Source: Sphingopyxis chilensis (GTDB lineage Bacteria > Pseudomonadota > Alphaproteobacteria > Sphingomonadales > Sphingomonadaceae). From it: DNA of 64,000 bases. The translations under genes and the position numbers were made by a program. The notes below the pieces were generated by a model. The model was not told the origin of the DNA, ran no database searches, and saw only the letters and a program-made list of their open reading frames with translations. The stretch is from the NCBI RefSeq assembly GCF_035930445.1, contig NZ_CP142394.1:653501-717500 (forward strand), read 5' to 3'. Positions 44,801-52,171 of the stretch are shown here, one piece after another (the stretch's first letter is position 1; every line of letters begins with the position of its first letter).

Positions 44801-46244
44801 CGACCTGACCGGCGAAAACGCGCCGCTCTATGCGGCGCGCAAAGGCGTCTATCCCAAAAAGGTCGACGGCCCCTTTCGCCGCTTCAAATGGGCGATCATG
44901 GGGGTCACCCTGGCGATCTATTATGGCACCCCGTGGATCCGCTGGGACCGCGGTCCTTATGCGCCCGATCAGGCGGTGCTCGTCGACCTCGCGAACCGCC
45001 GTTTCTACATGTTCCAGATCGAAATCTGGCCGCACGAATTTTATTATGTCGCGGGTCTGCTCATCATGGCTGGGATCGGGCTGTTCCTCGTCACCAGTGC
45101 GGTGGGGCGCGCCTGGTGCGGCTATGCCTGTCCGCAAACGGTGTGGACCGACCTCTTCCAGCATGTCGACCGGCTGGTCGATGGCGACCGCAATGCGCAG
45201 ATCCGGCTTGCGAACGGTCCCTGGACCTTCGAGAAGCTCGCCAAGCGCACCGTCAAATATGGAATCTATCTCGTGGTCGCCTTCTGGACAGGCGGCGCGT
45301 GGATCATGTATTTCGCCGATGCGCCGACGCTGACCGCCGATTTCTGGGCCGGACAGGCCGCGCCGGTCGCCTATGGCACTGTCGCCGTGCTCACCGCGAC
45401 CACTTTCATCTTCGGCGGCTTCATGCGTGAACAGGTGTGCATCTATATGTGCCCCTGGCCGCGCATCCAGACCGCGATGATGGATGAAAAGTCGCTGCTC
45501 GTGACCTATAAGGAGTGGCGCGGCGAACCGCGCGGCAGCGTCAAGAAGGCAGAGGCGCATCCCGGCGCGTTTGGCGACTGCATCGACTGCAACCAGTGCG
45601 TCGCGGTGTGTCCGACCGGGATCGATATTCGCGAAGGGCCGCAGATCGGCTGCATCACCTGCGCGCTGTGCATCGATGCCTGCGACGGCGTGATGAAACA
45701 GGTCGGACGCCCGCGCGGGTTGATCGATTATTGCACGCTCGACGATGCTGCGATCGAAAAGACGGGCGGCGTCGGCAAACCGGTCGTGAAGACGCTGCTG
45801 CGACCGCGCACGCTCGTCTATTTCGGCATATGGAGCGCGATCGGCGCCGCGATGCTGTTCTCGCTGGGGCAGCGGACGCGGCTCGATCTCGCGGTCCAGC
45901 ACGAGCGCAGCCCGCTCTATGTCCAGCTGTCCGACGGCCATATCCGCAACAATTACACGCTGAAGCTGCGCAACATGGAAACGCGCCCGCGCCGCGTCGC
46001 GGTGACGGTTGACGGGCTGAAGGGTGCCGCGCTGTGGACCGAAGCGGGGTCGCGCGAAACCGCGAAGCAGCGCATCGAAATTGCGCTCGCTCCCGACAGC
46101 GTCACGCGGCTCAAGCTGTTCATTGCGGCGCCGGGCGCCGGTCCGGCGCGGCAGGATTTCACCATCGCGACGCGCGGCCTCGACGGCGATCCGCGCGGCG
46201 ACAGCGACATCATCCAGTTCGACCGGCCGGAGCCAGGACAATGA
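44787..46244 (+). CDS. ccoG: Cytochrome c oxidase accessory protein CcoG (4Fe-4S membrane protein)
   Basis: 485 residues with five or so membrane helices, the CGYACPQTVW and EQVCIYMCPWPR boxes, and two 4Fe-4S motifs (DCIDCNQCVAVCPTGID and GCITCALCIDACD). CcoG reduces copper for cbb3 oxidase maturation. Start at ATG 44787 overlapping ccoP, as expected from operon packing. Followed by ccoH with an ATGA overlap. Confidence 0.95.
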   Translation: MASPDDLTGENAPLYAARKGVYPKKVDGPFRRFKWAIMGVTLAIYYGTPWIRWDRGPYAPDQAVLVDLANRRFYMFQIEIWPHEFYYVAGLLIMAGIGLFLVTSAVGRAWCGYACPQTVWTDLFQHVDRLVDGDRNAQIRLANGPWTFEKLAKRTVKYGIYLVVAFWTGGAWIMYFADAPTLTADFWAGQAAPVAYGTVAVLTATTFIFGGFMREQVCIYMCPWPRIQTAMMDEKSLLVTYKEWRGEPRGSVKKAEAHPGAFGDCIDCNQCVAVCPTGIDIREGPQIGCITCALCIDACDGVMKQVGRPRGLIDYCTLDDAAIEKTGGVGKPVVKTLLRPRTLVYFGIWSAIGAAMLFSLGQRTRLDLAVQHERSPLYVQLSDGHIRNNYTLKLRNMETRPRRVAVTVDGLKGAALWTEAGSRETAKQRIEIALAPDSVTRLKLFIAAPGAGPARQDFTIATRGLDGDPRGDSDIIQFDRPEPGQ

Positions 46245-46711
46245 CAGGAAAACGGGCCCCCAAGCCGTTCACCGGCTGGCACATGACGGCCATTCTTGTG
46301 GCCTTCTTTGCCACCGTCGTCGTGGTCAATTTCACGATGGCGCGCCTCGCCATGTCGACCTTTGGCGGCAAGGTGGTCGAAAACAGCTATGTCGCGAGCC
46401 AGCATTACAACACATGGCTCGAACGCGCGAAGGCGCAGGATCGTCTGCGATGGGCGCCGACGGTAACGCTCGATCCCGATCGGCGCGTTCGCATTGAAAT
46501 TCGAAAGGATGGCCGGCCGCTCTCGGGACTGCGCGTGCGCGCGGCGGCCAGCCATCCCCTTGGGCGCACCGCTCCCGTCACGCTTCGTTTCGTGGCCGTG
46601 GAGGAGGGCGGGTGGCGCTCGGTCGAGCCGCTGGCGATGGGGCGCCAGCGGCTCGACATCCGCGTTGGGAAGGGCGGGGACAAAGCGCGCTTCCGGATCG
46701 ACCTGCAATGA
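46241..46711 (+). CDS. ccoH: cbb3 oxidase assembly protein CcoH/FixH
   Basis: 156 residues: one N-terminal membrane helix (MTAILVAFFATVVVVNFTMARLA) with TFGG and the YNTWL motif after it, then a periplasmic beta domain (FixH family). Needed for assembly of the oxidase. Overlaps ccoG and ccoI by ATGA junctions. Confidence 0.92.
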   Translation: MTGKRAPKPFTGWHMTAILVAFFATVVVVNFTMARLAMSTFGGKVVENSYVASQHYNTWLERAKAQDRLRWAPTVTLDPDRRVRIEIRKDGRPLSGLRVRAAASHPLGRTAPVTLRFVAVEEGGWRSVEPLAMGRQRLDIRVGKGGDKARFRIDLQ

Positions 46712-48822
46712 GCGCCGCGGCCCTGATCGAACGCGATTTTGCGGTCCCCGACATTCGCTGTGCCGGATGCATTGCCAAGCTGGAACAGGGGCTCGTCCGC
46801 GACCGGCGTATCGCCGCCGCGCGTGTCAACTTCACCGAAAAGCGCGTCCACCTCTCGTGCCTGCCCGATGCAGAGATGCCCGATCTCATCGGCGCCTTCG
46901 CGTCGCTGGGGTTCGAGGCGCATCCCGTCGGCAACGGGCCGGGTGAGACCGATCCTGCCGCGGCCGACACCCGCGAGCTGCTGCGCGCCGTCGCCGTCGC
47001 GGGCTTCGCGATGATGAACATCATGCTGCTGTCGGTGTCGGTATGGTCGGGTGCGGCGGGGGCCACGCGAGATCTCTTCCACTGGCTCTCGGCGATGATT
47101 GCGCTGCCGACGATCGCTTATGCCGGCCGGCCCTTCTTCCGTTCGGCGTGGCGCGCGCTCCGCCATCGCCAGACCAATATGGACGTACCGATCAGCATCG
47201 GCGTGCTGCTCGCGAGCGCGCTCAGTCTCCATGAAACTGCGACGCATGGGCCGCACGCCTATTTCGACGGCGCGGTCATGCTGCTCTTTTTCCTGCTCTG
47301 CGGGCGCTGGCTCGACAGCGTGATGCGCGACCGGGCGCGCGGCGGCGTTGCCGCGCTGCTGCGCAATATGGGCACGGGCGCGCTGGTGCTGCGCGGCGAA
47401 GGGTCGGGACATTGGGTCGACGCGACCGCGCTCGAGCATGGCATGGTCATGCTGGTCGCGGCGGGCGAGCGTCTTGCCGCCGACGGTGTCGTCGTGAGAG
47501 GCGAAAGCCGGCTCGATCTGTCGCTGCTCACCGGCGAAAGCGCGCCGGTCGCGGCGCATGTCGGCGACCATGTTCACGCCGGGACGCTCAATCTCGACGC
47601 GCCGATCCGGATCCGGGTGACCGCTGCCGGCGCCGATACGGCGATCGCCGACATCGCGCGGTTGATGGGCGAGGCGGCGCAGGGCAAGTCGCGCTACGTC
47701 CGCATCGCCGACCGCGCCGCGCGGCTTTATGCGCCGGCGGTCCACGCGCTCGCGCTGCTGGCCTTCGTCGGCTGGATGGTGACGGGCGCGGGATGGCATC
47801 ACAGCCTGCTGATCGCGGTCGCGGTGCTCATCATCACCTGCCCCTGCGCGCTCGGCCTCGCGGTTCCCGCGGCGCAGATCGTCGCGGCGGGCGAACTGAT
47901 GCGCGTCGGCGTGCTCATCAAGGACGGATCCGCGCTCGAACGCCTGGCCGAAGTCGACTGCGCGCTGATCGACAAGACCGGCACGCTCACGCTCGGCCGT
48001 CCCGTCGCGCTCGATCTGGACGGGCTCGGCGTTCAAGCCGAAGGATTGCTTCTCGCGCTGGCGCAGGTCAGCCGTCATCCGCTGAGCGAGGCCTTGCTCC
48101 GCGATCTGACGGCGCGCGGGATCGAGCCCGAAGCCGTGGAAGATATCCGCGAAATCCCCGGCTTCGGCGTCGAGGCCATGTGGAAGGGACTCAGGGTGTC
48201 GCTTGGCCGGCCGCACCAGAATTTGAACGACAGCGCGCTCGCCACGCAGCTTTCGATCGATGGGGAAGCGGTGGCGACCGTCCACTTCGCCGACCAGCTT
48301 CGTCCCGATGCCCGCAGCGCGGTTGACGCGCTGCGGGCGGAGGGGCTCGATGCGATGATCCTGTCGGGCGACCGCGCCGAAGCCGTCGCGCCGGTGGCGC
48401 GGGCGCTTGGCATGACGGCGCAGACGGGCATGAGCCCGCAGGACAAGCTCGCGGCGATCGCGCGGCAGGCGGGGCTGGGGCGCAAGGTCCTGATGATCGG
48501 CGACGGGCTGAACGATGGCCCCGCGCTTGCGGCGGGCCACGCATCGATGGCGCCGGGCTCGGCGAGCGATGTCGGCAAGAACGCCGCCGACTGCATCTTT
48601 TTGGGCGACCGCATGATGCCAGTGGTCCAGACGCTCCGCATCGCGCGGCGGACGCAGGCGATCGTCCGGCAGAATTTCGCGCTGGCGATCGGCTATAATG
48701 TCGTTGCCGTGCCGCTAGCCTTTCTGGGGCATGTAACGCCGCTCGTCGCGGCGCTCGCGATGTCGGGATCGTCGCTCCTCGTCGTCGGTAATGCGATGCG
48801 GCTGAAAAGGGCGATCCGGTGA
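46708..48822 (+). CDS. ccoI: Copper-translocating P-type ATPase CcoI
   Basis: 704 residues. N-terminal HMA domain with CAGC (C18, C21), then eight helices with the CPC ion motif (IITCPCALGLAVP), TGES (LLTGESAPV), phosphorylation site DKTGTLT and hinge GDGLNDGPAL. P1B ATPase exporting copper to the periplasm for cbb3 CuB. The frame is open upstream into ccoH; ATG 46708 overlapping its stop is preferred. Confidence 0.95.
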   Translation: MSAAALIERDFAVPDIRCAGCIAKLEQGLVRDRRIAAARVNFTEKRVHLSCLPDAEMPDLIGAFASLGFEAHPVGNGPGETDPAAADTRELLRAVAVAGFAMMNIMLLSVSVWSGAAGATRDLFHWLSAMIALPTIAYAGRPFFRSAWRALRHRQTNMDVPISIGVLLASALSLHETATHGPHAYFDGAVMLLFFLLCGRWLDSVMRDRARGGVAALLRNMGTGALVLRGEGSGHWVDATALEHGMVMLVAAGERLAADGVVVRGESRLDLSLLTGESAPVAAHVGDHVHAGTLNLDAPIRIRVTAAGADTAIADIARLMGEAAQGKSRYVRIADRAARLYAPAVHALALLAFVGWMVTGAGWHHSLLIAVAVLIITCPCALGLAVPAAQIVAAGELMRVGVLIKDGSALERLAEVDCALIDKTGTLTLGRPVALDLDGLGVQAEGLLLALAQVSRHPLSEALLRDLTARGIEPEAVEDIREIPGFGVEAMWKGLRVSLGRPHQNLNDSALATQLSIDGEAVATVHFADQLRPDARSAVDALRAEGLDAMILSGDRAEAVAPVARALGMTAQTGMSPQDKLAAIARQAGLGRKVLMIGDGLNDGPALAAGHASMAPGSASDVGKNAADCIFLGDRMMPVVQTLRIARRTQAIVRQNFALAIGYNVVAVPLAFLGHVTPLVAALAMSGSSLLVVGNAMRLKRAIR

Positions 48823-48974
48823 ACGGGCTCGTTTTTCTGATCCCGATCGCGTTGGGCCTCGGACTCCTCGGGCTCGCGGCCTTTTTCTGGTCGCTGCGCC
48901 GGGGGCAGTTCGAGGACCTCGACGGCGCTGCGCTGCGCATCTTCGTCGAGGATGAAGAGGACCGGGCCGCATGA
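48819..48974 (+). CDS. ccoS: cbb3 oxidase assembly protein CcoS
   Basis: 51 residues: one helix (FLIPIALGLGLLGLAAFFWSLRRGQFEDLDG), the last part LRRGQFEDLDGAALRIF being the CcoS signature, then an acidic tail. Starts with GTG overlapping the ccoI stop. Required for haem and copper insertion into CcoN. Confidence 0.92.
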   Translation: MNGLVFLIPIALGLGLLGLAAFFWSLRRGQFEDLDGAALRIFVEDEEDRAA

Positions 48975-49204
48975 TCGTTCGGGCGTTCGCCTCGTTCGCG
49001 GGGGTGGCCGGGCTCGCGCTGGCGCCGTTGACCGGCGACACGCGGGTGCTGGTGGTCCCCGATTGCGGCGGCGGCCGGCACATCATGATCGTGCCGGACG
49101 ATGCGGACACGCCCACGGAAGAGGGTGGAGGCTGCGCGAAGGCGTGCCACGCGATGACCGACCGGCGCCACGGGCCGACCGGCGCCCGGAAGGGCTGCTG
49201 CTGA
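48971..49204 (+). CDS. Small Cys-rich probably exported protein after ccoS
   Basis: 77 residues starting at an ATG that overlaps the ccoS stop, so it is translated with the cco genes. The first ~21 residues look like a signal peptide or anchor (RAFASFAGVAGLALAPLTG). Five Cys (C32, C55, C59, C76, C77) and CAKACHAM suggest a metal or redox role. No family recognised. Given its place after the copper/haem maturation genes, it may handle copper or haem in the periplasm (inference). Confidence 0.7.
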   Translation: MIVRAFASFAGVAGLALAPLTGDTRVLVVPDCGGGRHIMIVPDDADTPTEEGGGCAKACHAMTDRRHGPTGARKGCC

Positions 49205-49212
49205 TGATCCTC

Positions 49213-49226
49213 TTGATCTGCGTCAA
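49213..49226. promoter_or_regulatory. FNR box upstream of hemN
   Basis: TTGATCTGCGTCAA fits TTGAY-N4-RTCAA completely. It is 35 bp before the hemN ATG, 9 bp after the small Cys-rich gene, giving hemN its own low-oxygen promoter. Confidence 0.75.
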
Positions 49227-49260
49227 TGCGATGTCGCATCCGGCAACCTAGGCAAGCGCA

Positions 49261-50556
49261 ATGTGGAGTTATCACCCCGATCTTCTGGCGACCCCGGTGC
49301 CGCGCTACACAAGCTACCCGACCGCCGTCGAATTTGCCGATGACGTCGGCGCTGACGATTATGCGGCCGCGCTTGACCGGATCGAACCGGCCACGCCGGT
49401 CTCGCTCTACGTCCATATCCCGTTCTGCGACCAGATTTGCTGGTATTGTGGCTGCAACACAGGCGCGGCCAACCGCACGCAGCGGCTGGCGGACTATCTG
49501 GCGGCGCTGCGATCCGAAATCGCCGACGTCGCCAGGCGGCTAGGCGGCCGCGCGCGCGTTCAGCGGATAGCGTTTGGAGGCGGCAGCCCCAATGCGATCG
49601 CGCCGGTCGATTTCGTCCGCCTGCTCGACCGGATCCTGACCGTCTTCGACGCCATCGCGCCGGAAATCTCGATCGAGATCGACCCGCGCGGCTTTTCGGC
49701 CGATTGGGCGCGCGTTCTCGCGGCATCGGGCGTCGCGCGCGTCAGCCTTGGGGTGCAGACATTTTCACCGCAAATCCAGCACGCGATCGGGAGGATCCAG
49801 CCGCTCGCCGATATCGAAAATGCCGTGGCAAGTCTTCGCTTGCGCGGGATCGACGCGATCAATTTCGATCTGATGTACGGATTGCCGGGGCAGGGCCTCG
49901 ACGATCTCGACGCGACGCTCGACGAGACAATCCGGCTCGCGCCAGGCCGCGTCGCGCTATTCGGCTATGCGCATCTCCCCGCGATGATCCCGCGCCAGCG
50001 CCGTATCGATGCCAGCAACCTGCCGGGCCATGAGTTGCGCTTCGAACAAGCCCGGCGCGGCTACGAACGTCTCGTCGCTGCGGGCTATCGGCCCATCGGC
50101 TTCGATCATTTCGCCCGCCCCGACGATCCGCTCGCCGTTGCCGCTGACGAGGGGCGGGTGAACCGGAACTTTCAGGGCTTTACCGATGATGATGCCCAGG
50201 TCCTGCTTGGCTTTGGCGCAAGCGCGATCAGCAAATTTCCCGACCTGATCGTCCAGAATGAAAAGCGCGCCGGACATTATCGCGATCTGGTCGAGGCCCG
50301 TGGGCTTGCCGCGATGCGCGGGGTGATAATCGATGCGAACGAACGCAGGCGCGGCGCGATCATTCGCGCGCTTCTTTGCAGCGGGCGGGCGCAAATCGAT
50401 GCGCCCTTCAACAAGGAGGCCCATGCCGCGCTGGCTGGATTCGAGGACCGGGGCTTGATCGGTTGGGAGGGTGATGACCTCCTTATCCGCGATTCCGGAC
50501 GGCCCTATGCGCGGCATGTCGCGGCGCATTTCGACCGCGTCCGGGGGGAATTGTAA
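49261..50556 (+). CDS. hemN: Oxygen-independent coproporphyrinogen III dehydrogenase
   Basis: Radical-SAM enzyme oxidising coproporphyrinogen III without oxygen, in haem synthesis. Radical SAM motif C56-x3-C60-x2-C63 (PFCDQICWYCGC) and YVHIPFC before it; the tail KFPDLIVQNEK and DANERRRGAII regions are HemN-like rather than HemW. 431 residues, somewhat shorter than E. coli (457). Supplies haem for the cbb3 oxidase at low oxygen. Confidence 0.93.
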   Translation: MWSYHPDLLATPVPRYTSYPTAVEFADDVGADDYAAALDRIEPATPVSLYVHIPFCDQICWYCGCNTGAANRTQRLADYLAALRSEIADVARRLGGRARVQRIAFGGGSPNAIAPVDFVRLLDRILTVFDAIAPEISIEIDPRGFSADWARVLAASGVARVSLGVQTFSPQIQHAIGRIQPLADIENAVASLRLRGIDAINFDLMYGLPGQGLDDLDATLDETIRLAPGRVALFGYAHLPAMIPRQRRIDASNLPGHELRFEQARRGYERLVAAGYRPIGFDHFARPDDPLAVAADEGRVNRNFQGFTDDDAQVLLGFGASAISKFPDLIVQNEKRAGHYRDLVEARGLAAMRGVIIDANERRRGAIIRALLCSGRAQIDAPFNKEAHAALAGFEDRGLIGWEGDDLLIRDSGRPYARHVAAHFDRVRGEL

Positions 50557-50610
50557 GCGCGCGATCGCGGGGCCGTTTCTTGCCTTCGATTATGCGTTGG
50601 TCCGCGGTGT

Positions 50611-50624
50611 TTGACGCAGATCAA
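50611..50624. promoter_or_regulatory. FNR box upstream of cytochrome b561
   Basis: TTGACGCAGATCAA, flanked by T and A to give an even longer palindrome (TTTGACGCAGATCAAA). Centre about 54 bp before the GTG start. Confidence 0.75.
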
Positions 50625-50671
50625 AGCGTCGATCTCTCGAATATGGTGAACAGGTTTTGAGGAGAACCGAC

Positions 50672-51214
50672 GTGACCGCCGAAGATGATCCAAGACGGTA
50701 TGCGCTCCCCTCTATCATGCTTCACTGGCTCATGGTCGCGCTTATTGTCGGCGTCTATGCGGCCATCGAACTACGTGAATTCTGGCCGAGGGGCAGCGCT
50801 ACCCGCGAGGCGTTCAAGACCTGGCATTTCATGCTCGGCCTTTCGGTCTTCGGTCTTGTCTGGTTCCGGATCGCGGCACGGTTGATATGGGCCGCACCGC
50901 CGCCAGCAAGTGGTCCAGTCTGGAGAAAGACCGTCGCTGGGGCCACGCATCTCGCGCTTTATGTCTTGATGATCGCGATGCCGGTCGCGGGATGGCTCAT
51001 CCTGAGCGCCGAAGGCGAGGCCATCCCCTTTTTCGGTTTCGACCTGCCGCCGCTGATCGCCGCGAATGCGGCACTGGCGGAGAATGTAGAGGATATCCAT
51101 GAACTGGGCGGGACGATCGGATACTGGCTGATCGGGCTTCATGCCGCGGCGTCGCTGTTCCACCACTATATTCTCGAAGACAGGGGCTTGGCGCGCATGG
51201 GAGCAGGAACATGA
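50672..51214 (+). CDS. Cytochrome b561 family protein
   Basis: 180 residues, four helices, with paired His in PSIMLHWLMVALI, FKTWHFMLGLSVFGL, ATHLALYVLMIAMPVAGW and GLHAAASLFHHYIL, as in the bacterial b561 family that exchanges electrons with quinone or superoxide. The GTG at 50672 has GAGGAG seven bases upstream, better than the TTG at 50657. Under an FNR box. The following decayed gene overlaps its stop. Confidence 0.88.
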   Translation: MTAEDDPRRYALPSIMLHWLMVALIVGVYAAIELREFWPRGSATREAFKTWHFMLGLSVFGLVWFRIAARLIWAAPPPASGPVWRKTVAGATHLALYVLMIAMPVAGWLILSAEGEAIPFFGFDLPPLIAANAALAENVEDIHELGGTIGYWLIGLHAAASLFHHYILEDRGLARMGAGT

Positions 51215-51329
51215 CGCAAACCGCAAATCATCTATCCGTCGGCAGCGAGGATGGGGCGAAGATGCGGCACATGTCGACGTGCTGATCGTCGAGGCCGGCA
51301 TCTTGGGCATCGGTTCCGCGTATCTTTGC
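51211..51329 (+). pseudogene. N-terminal relic of an FAD-dependent monooxygenase
   Basis: An ATG overlapping the cytochrome stop, with GGAGCAGG upstream, opens a frame that ends after 24 codons. In a shifted frame the sequence continues as AHVDVLIVEAGILGIGSAYLC, matching the usual HVDVLIVGAGISGIG FAD-binding start of flavin monooxygenases, with two glycines lost. After about 51329 no similarity remains. A frameshift within GAGGATGGGGCG and a large deletion explain it. Confidence 0.45.
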
Positions 51330-51385
51330 AGCATATTCATCGTGTTATGTGATGGGACCGGCCAATTCAGGCTCGCTGGCGGTTG

Positions 51386-52171
51386 CTATTGCCGGCAGGC
51401 GCGCGAGGCGTTGGCCGGTAGCGCCGGCATGCCGCCGGCGAGCATCACCGCGGCGCCGACCAGAATGAGCGTCGGGGCATCGGCTGCGAAGGATTTGGTC
51501 GCGAGATCGAGAAGGTCGAGCCTTGTAACGAGGTGTCGCTCGCCGGGCGCGCTGACTTCGCAGGCGATCATCACCGGCATTTCGCCCGGCATCCCCGCCT
51601 GCGTCAGACCGCGCCGGATTTCACCCGCAGCCTCGCGGCCCATGTAAAAGGCGAGGGTCGATCCACCGCGCGCCAGCGACGCCCAGTCGATGTCGAGCGC
51701 GGCGCCGCGGCGGCTGTGTGCCGTCACGAAGCGGACGTCGCGCGCAACGCCGCGCAGGGAAAGCGACATGCCGGCCGAAGCGGCGGCGGCGCTCGCGGCC
51801 GTAATGCCGGGGCAGATGCGGACCGGAAAGCCCGCGTTCTTCAGCGCCTCGATCTCTTCGGTGGCGCGGGCGAAGAGCGTCGGGTCGCCACCCTTCAACC
51901 GGACCACGCGCTTGCCGGCGTGCGCGGTGGCAACAAGGAGTGCGTCGATCGCCGACTGGTCTTTCGAATGGCGCCCCGACCGCTTGCCAACGCTGACGGT
52001 CTCGGCGCGCGCGGGGATGAGGTCGAGGACGCCGCGCCCAACGAGCGCGTCATAAAAGACGATGTCGGCACGCTCGATCAGACGCACCGCCTTCATCGTC
52101 AGCAGTTCAGGGTCGCCGGGGCCGGCGCCGACCAACCACACCGTGCCGGGTGCGAAATCGTCAGGCTGCAT
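51386..52171 (-). CDS. cobA: Uroporphyrinogen-III C-methyltransferase
   Basis: Makes precorrin-2 from uroporphyrinogen III with two SAM, for sirohaem. 261 residues with VWLVGAGPGDPELLTMKAVRLIERADIVFYDALV, VRLKGGDPTLFARATEEIEAL and CPGITAASAAAASAGMSL, the SUMT signatures. No CysG dehydrogenase/chelatase domain is fused. Last gene of the nitrate operon, starting inside nasA (11 bp overlap); sirohaem is the NirB cofactor, which explains its place. Confidence 0.93.
   Translation of the reverse strand: MQPDDFAPGTVWLVGAGPGDPELLTMKAVRLIERADIVFYDALVGRGVLDLIPARAETVSVGKRSGRHSKDQSAIDALLVATAHAGKRVVRLKGGDPTLFARATEEIEALKNAGFPVRICPGITAASAAAASAGMSLSLRGVARDVRFVTAHSRRGAALDIDWASLARGGSTLAFYMGREAAGEIRRGLTQAGMPGEMPVMIACEVSAPGERHLVTRLDLLDLATKSFAADAPTLILVGAAVMLAGGMPALPANASRACRQ

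Noticed and set aside
46405..48540. 711-codon open frame opposite ccoI
   Set aside because: Low-complexity Arg/Asp/His composition, shadow of the ATPase gene.
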